Source: Collinsella sp. AM33-4BH (GTDB taxonomy: Bacteria; Actinomycetota; Coriobacteriia; Coriobacteriales; Coriobacteriaceae). From it: a stretch of DNA of 64,000 nt. The stretch spans positions 124,001 through 188,000 of the forward strand of contig NZ_QSIN01000001.1 of NCBI RefSeq assembly GCF_003469205.1, in the 5' to 3' direction. Under the pieces are notes generated by a model, which worked only from the letters and a program-made list of their open reading frames with translations, was not told the origin of the DNA and did no database searches. How positions within the stretch are numbered: position 1 is the stretch's first letter; each line of letters starts with the position of its first letter. Shown here piece after piece: positions 54,340-62,349 of this stretch. A program made the translations under genes and the position numbers.

Positions 54340-55661
54340 TCGACACCGAGCACGTTAAATGCGATACCTGTACCGCACCGGAGCCTATGGAGCTCGACGC
54401 CAGCGACGAGGCCTCGCGCGGCTGGCCTACCGTCGACATCGAGACCAATCCCTACAAGGCACAGTTCCCGCTGTTCCAGCAACACCCCGAGATCGCCTTC
54501 CTCGATAGTGCCGCCACCGCGCAGCGCCCTGCCTGCGTGCTCGACGCCGAGCGCGACTTCTATCAGCGCATGAACGCCAACCCCCTGCGTGGCCTGTACT
54601 CGCTGTCCGTCGAGGCCACCGACGCCATCGCGAAAGTCCGCCAGCAGATCGCCGACCTCATCGGTGCCTCACAGGCCAACGAGGTCGTCTTCACCCGCAA
54701 CACGAGCGAGTCGCTCAACCTGGTCGCCAAGAGCTTTGCACCCACGGTGCTCGAGCCCGGTGACGAGGTCGTCATCACCATCATGGAGCACCACTCCAAC
54801 CTGATTCCGTGGCAGCAGGTCTGCCGCGAGACCGGCGCCAAGCTCGTCTACCTCTATCCCACCAAGACCGGCCAGCTCACCACCGAGGAGGTTCTGGCCA
54901 AGGTGGGACCCAAGACCAAGATCCTGGCCGTGGGTCAGGTCTCCAACGTGCTAGGAGTCGAGAACCCGGTCAAGAACCTCGGCAAGCTCGTGCACAAGTA
55001 CGGCGGCTATCTGGTCGTCGACGGCGCGCAGTCGCTGCCGCACATGCCGGTCGATCTGGCCGACCTGGGCGCCGACTTCTTTGCCTTTAGCGCGCACAAG
55101 GCCATGGGCCCCATGGGCATCGGCGTGCTGTGGGGCAAGATGGACCTGCTCAACGCCATGCCGCCAGTGCTTACCGGCGGTGAGATGATCGATTCGGTCA
55201 CCGAGCAGGACGCCGTCTGGGCGCCCGTTCCCGAGAAATTCGAGGCCGGCACGCAGGACGCCGCCGGCATCTTCGCCACGGGCGCCGCCCTTGATTACCT
55301 AGTCAACACGGTGGGTTACGAGAAAATCCAGGCCCGCGAGCAGGCACTCGTCCACTACCTGATGGGCGAGCTCATGCAGCTCGACTTTGTCCAGATCATC
55401 GGCTCCATCTATTGGGACAACCACCACGGCGTCGTGAGCTTTAACGTCAAGGGCATCCACCCGCACGACGTCGCGAGCATCATGGATATGGACGGCGTCT
55501 GCATTCGCGCCGGTCACCACTGTGCACAGCCGCTGCTCACCTGGCTGGGCGTCGAGAACCTCGCCTGCTGCCGCGCCAGCGTGGCCTTCTACAACGACAA
55601 GGCCGACATCGACAAGTTCATCGCCGGCCTGCATCACGTTTGGAGCACGTTCAATGGGTAA
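54336..55661 (+). CDS. sufS: SufS, cysteine desulfurase
   Basis: 441-aa PLP enzyme that takes sulfur from L-cysteine and passes persulfide to SufU. The PLP lysine is in FFAFSAHKAMGPMGIGVLW and the catalytic cysteine region is CIRAGHHCAQPLL; substrate-binding blocks TRNTSESLNLVAKSF and EHHSNLIPWQ are present. It has about 35 extra N-terminal residues compared with many SufS proteins (TCTAPEPMELDASDEA). It overlaps sufD by four bases and sufU by eight. Confidence 0.96.
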   Translation: MIDTEHVKCDTCTAPEPMELDASDEASRGWPTVDIETNPYKAQFPLFQQHPEIAFLDSAATAQRPACVLDAERDFYQRMNANPLRGLYSLSVEATDAIAKVRQQIADLIGASQANEVVFTRNTSESLNLVAKSFAPTVLEPGDEVVITIMEHHSNLIPWQQVCRETGAKLVYLYPTKTGQLTTEEVLAKVGPKTKILAVGQVSNVLGVENPVKNLGKLVHKYGGYLVVDGAQSLPHMPVDLADLGADFFAFSAHKAMGPMGIGVLWGKMDLLNAMPPVLTGGEMIDSVTEQDAVWAPVPEKFEAGTQDAAGIFATGAALDYLVNTVGYEKIQAREQALVHYLMGELMQLDFVQIIGSIYWDNHHGVVSFNVKGIHPHDVASIMDMDGVCIRAGHHCAQPLLTWLGVENLACCRASVAFYNDKADIDKFIAGLHHVWSTFNG

Positions 55662-56088
55662 TCTGTACACCTCCACCACATTTATGGAGCACAACTCGCA
55701 CCCCGACTATAAGTACGAGATGGATGCTCCCACGCACGAGCACGACGGCATCAACCCCAGCTGCGGCGACGAGCTCACCTTGCAGCTGCGCGTCGAGAAC
55801 GGCTTAATCGAGGAGGCCTCCTTTACCGGCCACGGTTGCGCCATCAGCCAGGCCAGTGCCGACATCATGGCCGACCTCATCACCGGCGAGACCGTCGAGG
55901 AAGCTCACCGCCTGGCAGAGCTCTTCCTCGCCATGATCCGCGGCGAGAAGCTCTCCGAAGAGGACTTGGAAGACCTGGACGAAGCCGCCCAGCTCCAGGA
56001 CATCTCGCACATGCCCGCCCGCGTCAAATGCGCCGAGCTCGCCTGGCGTACCCTCGACGGCATGCTCGAGGGGCAAGCTAACCAGTAG
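55654..56088 (+). CDS. sufU: SufU, zinc-dependent sulfurtransferase
   Basis: 144-aa SufU that receives persulfide from SufS. The three zinc-ligand cysteines are visible in NPSCGDELTL (with the following Asp), GHGCAISQAS and RVKCAELAW. ATG 55654 lies eight bases inside the end of sufS and gives MGNLYTSTTFMEHNSHPDYK; the frame is open further upstream but antisense-like. It is last in the operon and is followed by a strong terminator. Confidence 0.95.
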   Translation: MGNLYTSTTFMEHNSHPDYKYEMDAPTHEHDGINPSCGDELTLQLRVENGLIEEASFTGHGCAISQASADIMADLITGETVEEAHRLAELFLAMIRGEKLSEEDLEDLDEAAQLQDISHMPARVKCAELAWRTLDGMLEGQANQ

Positions 56089-56120
56089 CGTATGCCCCGA
56101 ATCCAAGGTTTTTGATTGCC

Positions 56121-56151
56121 GAGCCGCCCGATACGGGCGGCTCTGTTTTTT
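56121..56151 (+). terminator. suf operon terminator
   Basis: GAGCCGCCC-GATAC-GGGCGGCTC stem-loop followed by TG and a T6 run, 32 bases after the sufU stop. Confidence 0.93.
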
Positions 56152-56748
56152 CCTAATGAGCACAGATGCACAAAGTCTGCGCGTCCGGCGCCCCCTCTGT
56201 CATTCACCACACGACCAGACGCGAACACGGGCGTTTTCCACAGCACCAAAGGCCTGCGGCAGGGCCCCGGGCCCGCCAAGCAATGCGCCAAGCCCCGTTC
56301 TGCGAAGCTCCGACTCGCTTCGCGCCTGCCGCAGCCGGGTACCATGGGGAGCGGCGTGCATTTTTGCGAGTATTCAGCATGCAAAGCTGTGGGCATACGC
56401 ATCGGAAGCGTTAATCAACGTCTCCAGGCGCATATATATTGTGTTTTAGAACAGACATCGCGGCCTGACGGGACGCAGGCACGTGCTTCAAGGGCGCAAC
56501 GGCGGGAATCAATAGCTTCGGAACCCGTATGTTGCAAGATTGCGGCGGTGCCGACAGCAACACGATGCTGAAAACTCCGTTTTTTGCACGGCGCAGACGG
56601 GGGTAGGCACGGGCAAACCCGGACTGAGCCGTTATTTTATGCAAGATGGCGATTGTTCTATGCATATTAAGAAGTGCAGTTACCTCACCAAGCTTTTGAA
56701 CGCTGGTTGCGGCGTATGGACGACCCCAGCTGCGGTGAAAAGGCGACC
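56152..56748. other. 597-base intergenic stretch with nested inverted repeats
   Basis: No gene recognised. CTGCGGCAGG at 56254-56263 pairs with CCTGCCGCAG at 56325-56334, enclosing a smaller GCGAAG/CTTCGC hairpin at 56302-56307 and 56318-56323. This could be a structured RNA or a REP-like element associated with the transposase next door. The rest shows no coding signal. Confidence 0.5.
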
Positions 56749-57561
56749 TTACATCACGTTTCCGCCAGCCCGCATCGCCGTTCGCGCGCGGGCGCGCACG
56801 ATACGAGAGACGGTACTTTTGCTAATCCCCGTATACCGCTCGATCTGGCGCACCGTAAAGCCGGCATTGTTCAATCCAACAACAACGGTATCGCGCTGCG
56901 CCGGCGGTGCAGCTTTAACCCCGTTGAGCGGAACCCCGAGGCGCTTCGCCAACTTGTCGGCAAAGGCGTGGCGTTCCCACTCCGTCTCTTTCATATCGCC
57001 CAGCGCTGGCTCGCCGCCGTCGGGCGTCGACAGCGAATGGGTAATAAAGCCCTCGGCAGAACCAAAAAGCTCAAGCACGCAAGAAGGATCAGAAAATCCC
57101 CTCGCGACATCAGCCGCGTCACCGTCGTAAGCGCACAAATGCTCCGCAAAGCTGCTCCAGGGATAACGCTCGATTAGGCTAACGCCCGCCTCCTGTGGAT
57201 CGGCGTGTACGGAGCGAATAGCCTCCATCACCTGCCAGTCGGTATCGAGCGAGCGCCGGTCAAAACGGTTCTGGAACAGATGGCCTGTGCGCCCCGTGCG
57301 TTTATTGAACCGCCGCGCGTACGTCAAAAGCAGCCGGTGCATCGCCGCGCTCATCCTGTCCTCGTAATCTGCAAGCACCAAATGCACGTGATTACCCATA
57401 AGGCACCAGGCGATAACCGTCACGCCCGCCTCGCGGCAGCAGTCGCGCATCAGCTCCAAAAACTCCCACCGGTCTTCATCGCCCTCAAAGATGAGCTGCT
57501 TGTCCGTACCGCGGGCACAGACATAGTAAAAGCCAGTAACCGTTCTCCAAACGCGCTGCAT
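56749..57561 (-). CDS. REP-associated tyrosine transposase-like protein (Y1_Tnp, HUH)
   Basis: 270-aa single-strand transposase of the Y1/RAYT type. The HUH motif is GNHVHLVL and the expected catalytic-tyrosine region is LLLTYARRFNKRTGRTGHLF; a C-terminal helix-turn-helix (VRQIERYTGISKSTVSRI) adds DNA binding. ATG 57561 follows GGGAG at six bases, although the frame is open to 57774. It is a single gene with no accessory factor and no obvious paired ends, as expected of domesticated RAYT proteins that act on REP palindromes. Confidence 0.88.
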   Translation of the reverse strand: MQRVWRTVTGFYYVCARGTDKQLIFEGDEDRWEFLELMRDCCREAGVTVIAWCLMGNHVHLVLADYEDRMSAAMHRLLLTYARRFNKRTGRTGHLFQNRFDRRSLDTDWQVMEAIRSVHADPQEAGVSLIERYPWSSFAEHLCAYDGDAADVARGFSDPSCVLELFGSAEGFITHSLSTPDGGEPALGDMKETEWERHAFADKLAKRLGVPLNGVKAAPPAQRDTVVVGLNNAGFTVRQIERYTGISKSTVSRIVRARARTAMRAGGNVM

Positions 57562-57865
57562 GGCGCTCCCTTCGCCGGGATCTGCTTGCCATCCAATACA
57601 GCACGATTGAAGCGTGCCATCAAAACATTCACGCAAAACAATACACTCGCGCGGCCAAAGGCAGTAAACGGGCGGTGAACGGCACCGTTGCAACAGGTCA
57701 ACCCATGCAACGCTTACAAGAGCTGACCAAAATCTTACCAAAATCGGACCCCCTCTACGGAAGTTCACGACCACAGAACATAGAGTTAAACCGTTTCAAT
57801 TAAAACTTCCGGACTTCTCGCTACGAAAACTGAGCCGTTCGCCGAATATTCCGTGCATTTCGCGG

Positions 57866-57871
57866 TATTAT
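57866..57871 (+). promoter_or_regulatory. Possible -10 element for the NifU-like/GGGtGRT operon
   Basis: TATTATAG occurs about 95 bases before the start of the NifU-like gene. No clear -35 hexamer lies at the usual distance. Confidence 0.35.
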
Positions 57872-57964
57872 AGGGGCTGCATGTCATGTCCCTTTCGAAG
57901 GGTCGCCCGGCAATCGCCAGCCACGACCCCCAGACGGGACGCCAACACGATAGAGAGGAGAGGC

Positions 57965-58699
57965 ATGCAGTACTCACAGGAAGTGGAGAACATGTGCCCC
58001 GTTGCCAAGGGTGCATACCACGGCCCCGCACCCATCCCCGAGGAGGGCAAGTGGGTCCAGGCTAAGGAGATTTCCGACATCTCCGGTCTTACGCACGGTG
58101 TGGGTTGGTGCGCACCTCAGCAGGGCGCCTGCAAGCTCACGCTGAACGTCAAGGACGGCATCATCGAGGAGGCCCTCGTTGAGACCATCGGCTGCTCGGG
58201 CATGACCCACTCTGCCGCCATGGCTTCCGAGATCCTTCCCGGTAAGACCATCCTCGAGGCCCTCAACACCGACCTCGTCTGCGACGCCATCAACGTTGCT
58301 ATGCGCGAGATCTTCCTGCAGATCGTTTACGGCCGCAGCCAGACCGCGTTCTCCGAGGGCGGCCTGCCCGTGGGCGCCTCCCTCGACGACCTCGGCAAGG
58401 GCCTTCGCTCTCAGGTCGGCACCATGTTCGGCACCAAGGCCAAGGGCGCTCGTTACCTCGAGCTCGCTCAGGGCTACGTCACCCGCATGGCTCTCAACGA
58501 CAAGAACGAGATCATCGCATTCGAGTTCCTGAACCTCGGCAAGTTCACCGACGCCGTCAAGGCCGGCAAGACCCCCGAGGAGGCCATCGCTGGCGCTATG
58601 GGCCACTATGGTCAGTGGGAGAATGCTGCCAAGTACATCGACCCGCGCACCGACGAGGAGACTCACTCCGTCGCCAGCGTGTTCCCGGTTCACGAGTAG
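57965..58699 (+). CDS. NifU-like Fe-S scaffold-related protein, partner of GGGtGRT protein
   Basis: 244-aa protein with a NifU_N-like core: ACKLTLNVKDGIIEEALVET, the cysteine-containing IGCSGMTHSAAMASEILPGK and further cysteines in NMCPVAKG, GWCAPQQGAC and DLVCDAIN. This layout matches proteins annotated as iron-sulfur cluster assembly scaffolds that are encoded next to GGGtGRT genes in anaerobes. ATG 57965 follows GGAG at four bases; the frame is open to 57881 but without a ribosome site. The high, regular codon bias suggests strong expression. Placed about 1.9 kb from the suf operon; its role in cluster assembly is plausible but not shown. Confidence 0.8.
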   Translation: MQYSQEVENMCPVAKGAYHGPAPIPEEGKWVQAKEISDISGLTHGVGWCAPQQGACKLTLNVKDGIIEEALVETIGCSGMTHSAAMASEILPGKTILEALNTDLVCDAINVAMREIFLQIVYGRSQTAFSEGGLPVGASLDDLGKGLRSQVGTMFGTKAKGARYLELAQGYVTRMALNDKNEIIAFEFLNLGKFTDAVKAGKTPEEAIAGAMGHYGQWENAAKYIDPRTDEETHSVASVFPVHE

Positions 58700-58717
58700 A
58701 AAGGGAGGGAAATAACT

Positions 58718-59722
58718 ATGACTGTTACGTTCGAAGGTTACGAGCGCCGCGCTGACAAGATCAACAAGTGCCTCGCCGACAACGGCATCGCCTCCCTCGA
58801 GGAAGCTCTGCAGATCTGCACCGACAAGGGCTTCAACCCGCGTGAGATCGTCAACAACACCCAGTCCATCGCCTTCCAGAACGCCGAGTGGGCCTACACC
58901 CTCGGTTGCGCTCTCGCTGTCAAGCGTGGCGCCAAGTCCGCTTCTGAGGCTGCCGCCATCATCGGCGAGGGCATCCAGGCCTTCACCGTTCCCGGCTCCG
59001 TCGCCGAGGACCGCAAGGTCGGTCTGGGCCACGGCAACCTGGGCGCTATGCTGCTCTCCGACGACACCGAGTGCTTCGCCTTCCTGGCCGGTCACGAGTC
59101 CTTCGCTGCCGCTGAGGGTGCTATCGGCCTGGCTCTGAACGCCAACAAGGCTCGCAAGAAGCCGCTGCGCGTCATCCTCAACGGTCTGGGCAAGGACGCT
59201 GCTCAGATCATCGCCCGCATCAACGGCTTCACCTACGTGAAGACCCAGTTCGACTACTTCACGGGCGAGCTCAAGGTCGTCGAGACCATCCCCTACTCCG
59301 ATGGTCCCCGCGCCGCCGTCAACTGCTACGGCGCCGACGACGTCCGCGAGGGCGTTGCCATCATGTGGCACGAGAACGTCGACATCTCGATCACCGGTAA
59401 CTCCACCAACCCCACGCGCTTCCAGCACCCCGTCGCTGGCACCTACAAGAAGGAGCGCCTCGAGGCTGGCAAGAAGTACTTCTCCGTCGCTTCTGGTGGC
59501 GGCACTGGTCGTACCCTGCACCCGGACAACATGGGCGCCGGCCCTGCCTCTTACGGCATGACCGACACCATGGGCCGTATGCACTCCGACGCCCAGTTCG
59601 CCGGTTCTTCCTCCGTGCCTGCGCACGTTGACATGATGGGTCTCATCGGCATGGGCAACAACCCCATGGTCGGTGCCACCGTCGCCTGCGCTGTCGCCGT
59701 CGAGGAGGCCCTCAAGGCCTAA
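58718..59722 (+). CDS. GGGtGRT-family protein, function unknown
   Basis: 334-aa protein named after its signature, seen here as SGGGTGRTLHPDNMGAGPAS, with KYFSVA before it and GSSSVPAHVDMMGLIGMGNN after. A glycine-rich signature suggests nucleotide or cofactor binding, but no activity is established. The start follows a perfect GGGAGG; the gap to the NifU-like gene is 18 bases, so they form a two-gene operon ending in a strong terminator. Codon bias is very strong, typical of abundant proteins. A long antisense frame across it is an artefact of that bias. Confidence 0.88.
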   Translation: MTVTFEGYERRADKINKCLADNGIASLEEALQICTDKGFNPREIVNNTQSIAFQNAEWAYTLGCALAVKRGAKSASEAAAIIGEGIQAFTVPGSVAEDRKVGLGHGNLGAMLLSDDTECFAFLAGHESFAAAEGAIGLALNANKARKKPLRVILNGLGKDAAQIIARINGFTYVKTQFDYFTGELKVVETIPYSDGPRAAVNCYGADDVREGVAIMWHENVDISITGNSTNPTRFQHPVAGTYKKERLEAGKKYFSVASGGGTGRTLHPDNMGAGPASYGMTDTMGRMHSDAQFAGSSSVPAHVDMMGLIGMGNNPMVGATVACAVAVEEALKA

Positions 59723-59757
59723 TCGCGCCCGCGCGATGCTCATATAGTTGAGCTTTT

Positions 59758-59792
59758 GAGCCGCTACCCACCCAGGTAGCGGCTCTTTTTTT
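59758..59792 (+). terminator. Terminator after the GGGtGRT gene
   Basis: GAGCCGCTACC and GGTAGCGGCTC form an 11-bp perfect stem with a six-base loop, followed by seven T. Confidence 0.95.
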
Positions 59793-59971
59793 GCCATAAA
59801 GCGTTCGAGATCCGATATATCAGTTCTGATGGAACGTGAGGTGTAATGAGAAGGAGCCGTCAAGCGGCCTCAACGCCCACGTGCCATATTCGCCCTTTAC
59901 CGATTTATCCAATCTTTGCGATACCTTTGCCAATCTCCCGTGCGACAATGCGCGGACGAGAAAGGAATCCC

Positions 59972-61498
59972 ATGGAATCGACTGATGTATTGGTAATTGG
60001 ATCTGGCATTGCGGGCCTTTGTGCCGCCATAGAATCGTCGCGCGCGGGCGCAACCGTTGCCATCGCAAGCGCCGGCAAGACCATGAGCGGATCGAGCTTC
60101 TTCCCGGGCACCTGGGGACTCGGGCTTATTGGGCCCGTCGACGAAGACGACGAGCAGGACCTTATCGACACCATCCAAACCGTCGGCGGCGGCGTTGCCG
60201 ACCCCGAACTCGTCCAGACGTTCGTCCACGGCATTCCCCAAGCGATTGACTGGCTCGAACAGGATCTGGGCGTTGATCTCCAGCGTCCAAAAAGCGCCGA
60301 GAGCGCCCAGCAAAAGCAATTTATCCCCTGCTTTGACCACAAAACGCGCATGTGGCGCGGCCTCACCCGCAAGCCCCTTGAGGACGCTCTGACGGCCCGG
60401 CTCGAGTCGCTCGGCATTCGTCTGCTCCCCCGCCATGAGCTTATCGACCTTGTTGAGGACACGAACGGCAGAATAACCGGAACCGTGCTCTACGACCTCA
60501 CCGAAAATCGAATCGTGCCCTTTGCTGCCAAGGCCACGATCATCGCAGCCGGTGGCACAGGTGGCCTGTTCGAGCGCAGCCTTACGTCGGCTGATGTGCT
60601 CAGCTCCTCGCAGGCCATCGCGCTGGCGCACGGCGCAACACTTACTAATATAGAGTTCATGCAGATGATGCCCGGCTTCATTGAACCCAAGCGCAACCTG
60701 GTCTTCAATGAGAAAACCTGGCGCTACGTCACGTTTGACCAAACGGTCGATATTGCCGATGAAAAGCTGGACAATCTGCTTGAGCAACGCTCAGGATATG
60801 GACCCTTCACTTCGCGCTTGGCTTCCCGCGCCATCGATCTTGCCATCGATCAAGCAGGTGCAGAGGGCCTGGCGCTCCACTACGACTTCCCCCGCGAGGA
60901 CATCCCCGAGTTTGTGCAGACCTTTGCCACCTGGCTGCAAGACGAGCACGGCATCGCCCCGACTGACGAGATGCGCGTTGCGATGTATGCCCACGCCGCT
61001 AATGGCGGCATCAAGATCGATAAGACCGCGCACACGGGCGTTGAGGGCCTCTACGCTTGCGGTGAGGCGACAGGCGGCATGCACGGCGCCGACCGCATTG
61101 GTGGCTTGTCAAGCGCCAACGGCATCGTGTTCGGACGCATCGCGGGCGCATCGGCAGCCCTTGCAGCGCAGAATGCACCTGAGGTGGCCCCGAAGGCGGA
61201 TATCGCCCTCCCCCAGTACGGCATTGCCACAACAGATGCCGAACGCCTGACACGCAGCCTTAAGCACACGATGAGCACCTATTGCATGATCAACAGGACC
61301 GAAGCAGGTCTATCCAAGACACTACACGAGCTTGAGGGCTTGAAGACGGAGGCAACGACCTTGAGCGCACAGAAAGCCCAGGACAGCGAAGTCGCAGCCC
61401 TCGCCCGCCTGCAATCGCAGATTCAACTAGCACAGGAAATGGTCAAAGCCATGCGCAACCGAACCGAAAGTCTCGGTTCCCATTATCGAGCGGACTAA
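59972..61498 (+). CDS. FAD-dependent oxidoreductase of the NadB/FrdA family
   Basis: 508-aa flavoprotein. It opens with the Rossmann FAD motif DVLVIGSGIAGLCAAIESSR, and has the second FAD region TIIAAGGTGGLFERS and the C-terminal GGMHGADRIGGLSSANGIVF that is typical of L-aspartate oxidase and fumarate reductase/succinate dehydrogenase flavoproteins. No nadA or nadC and no Fe-S subunit gene is adjacent, so aspartate oxidase is not certain; a soluble fumarate-reductase-like enzyme is an alternative. ATG 59972 follows AAAGGA; the frame extends to 59846 without a ribosome site. Single gene. Confidence 0.85.
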   Translation: MESTDVLVIGSGIAGLCAAIESSRAGATVAIASAGKTMSGSSFFPGTWGLGLIGPVDEDDEQDLIDTIQTVGGGVADPELVQTFVHGIPQAIDWLEQDLGVDLQRPKSAESAQQKQFIPCFDHKTRMWRGLTRKPLEDALTARLESLGIRLLPRHELIDLVEDTNGRITGTVLYDLTENRIVPFAAKATIIAAGGTGGLFERSLTSADVLSSSQAIALAHGATLTNIEFMQMMPGFIEPKRNLVFNEKTWRYVTFDQTVDIADEKLDNLLEQRSGYGPFTSRLASRAIDLAIDQAGAEGLALHYDFPREDIPEFVQTFATWLQDEHGIAPTDEMRVAMYAHAANGGIKIDKTAHTGVEGLYACGEATGGMHGADRIGGLSSANGIVFGRIAGASAALAAQNAPEVAPKADIALPQYGIATTDAERLTRSLKHTMSTYCMINRTEAGLSKTLHELEGLKTEATTLSAQKAQDSEVAALARLQSQIQLAQEMVKAMRNRTESLGSHYRAD

Positions 61499-61544
61499 AT
61501 CGATTCTCACTTTGAGTTTGATCACAACTTCTCAACATGCATCG

Positions 61545-61592
61545 AGCCCCATGAGCATAATTCTCATAAGGAGAGCACGTTTATGGGGCTTT
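61545..61592 (+). terminator. Terminator-like hairpin after the FAD enzyme gene
   Basis: AGCCCCAT at 61545-61552 pairs with ATGGGGCT at 61583-61590, followed by TT; inside, ATGAG/CTCAT can form a second stem. Confidence 0.6.
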
Positions 61593-61639
61593 AGCCGTGT
61601 TTCCCTAAGGGAATCACGGTGCAGATTACTCAGCTCTGT

Positions 61640-61909
61640 GCCCTTTCGGGTTCGACCCCATGCGAGGTCAACAAAAAAGCGACCAGCCGAAGCCAGTCGC
61701 TTTAACATGCTTTGGTGGGCCGTCAGGGGGTCAGCCTGCTTTGCAGGCGGCCGCTGCGGCGCTTTGCGCCTTGCGCGCTACGCTGGTAAATGCTTACGCA
61801 TTTCCTCAGCTCCGCGCCCTTACGGGTTCGACCCCATGTACTGTTAACAAAAAAAACGGCCAACCGAAGTTGACCGTCTTAACAATCTTTGGTGGGCCGT
61901 CAGGGGGTC
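61640..61909. repeat. Degenerate tandem duplication containing a tRNA-Lys 3' end
   Basis: Segments of roughly 100 bp at 61630-61732 and 61806-61909 are similar: GGGTTCGACCCCATG, a short A-run, a hairpin, then CTTTGGTGGGCCGTCAGGG, which is the 3' end of the Lys tRNA gene. Only the second copy continues into a full tRNA. The first is a 3'-end remnant at about 61713-61732. Confidence 0.7.
61853..61882 (-). terminator. tRNA operon terminator
   Basis: On the minus strand, after tRNA-Lys, ACGGTCAAC-TTCG-GTTGGCCGT forms a stem with one mismatch, followed by eight T. A second, similar terminator (AGCGAC/GTCGCT then T6) lies at 61674-61701 after the tRNA 3' remnant. Confidence 0.85.
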
Positions 61910-61965
61910 GAACCCTGGACCTTGGGATTAAGAGTCCCCTGCTCTACCAACTGAGCTAACGACCC
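61890..61965 (-). tRNA. tRNA-Lys (CTT anticodon)
   Basis: 76-nt cloverleaf with encoded CCA. The acceptor stem is GGGTCGT/ACGGCCC (one T-G pair), the D-arm GCTCAGTTGGTAGAGC, anticodon loop CTCTTAA with CTT at 34-36, and T-loop GGGTTCGACCC. Essentially identical to the copy at 62009-62084. Confidence 0.96.
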
Positions 61966-62008
61966 AAAGCTAAAGTCCGTTGTGGCGGACTTTAGAGGAG
62001 ATATCGTG

Positions 62009-62084
62009 TGGTGGGCCGTCAGGGGGTCGAACCCTGGACCTTGGGATTAAGAGTCCCCTGCTCTACCAACTGAGCTAACGACCC
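62009..62084 (-). tRNA. tRNA-Lys (CTT anticodon), second copy
   Basis: Same 76-nt sequence as the copy at 61890-61965, 43 bases upstream in the same tRNA operon. CCA is encoded. The near-perfect identity points to recent tandem duplication or conversion. Confidence 0.96.
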
Positions 62085-62106
62085 GATATCAACACGAAGC
62101 AAGAAC

Positions 62107-62184
62107 TGGGGTGGGTAAAGGGACTCGAACCCTCGACCTACGGGACCACAACCCGTCGCTCTAGCCAACTGAGCTACACCCACC
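62107..62184 (-). tRNA. tRNA-His (GTG anticodon)
   Basis: Cloverleaf with anticodon loop TTGTGGT (GTG), D-arm GCTCAGTTGGCTAGAGC and T-arm GAGGGTTCGAGTCCC. The 5' G pairs with the discriminator C before the encoded CCA, giving the extra G-1:C73 pair that identifies histidine tRNAs. First of the three tRNAs transcribed leftward. Confidence 0.96.
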
Positions 62185-62349
62185 GTGTCCTGTGCGCTTC
62201 GCGCTCGACTATTATTGCAAGGAACGCCACGCGATGCAAGCCCCAATTTTCAAGAATTTTGAAAAGAGTTTTTCAAGCGCGTTTCGAGCAATTCCCACCG
62301 GTTTCATAGGAGTAAACTTGCCCCACTGCAAATGCTCGAAAGGACAAGC

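Noticed and set aside
57974..59863. 629-codon minus-strand frame antisense to the NifU-like/GGGtGRT genes
   Set aside because: It arises from extreme codon bias of the sense genes; low-complexity Gly/Val/Glu composition and no start signal.
59972..61498. Naming the FAD enzyme nadB
   Set aside because: The motifs fit, but nadA and nadC are not adjacent and fumarate-reductase-like flavoproteins share them, so no symbol is given.
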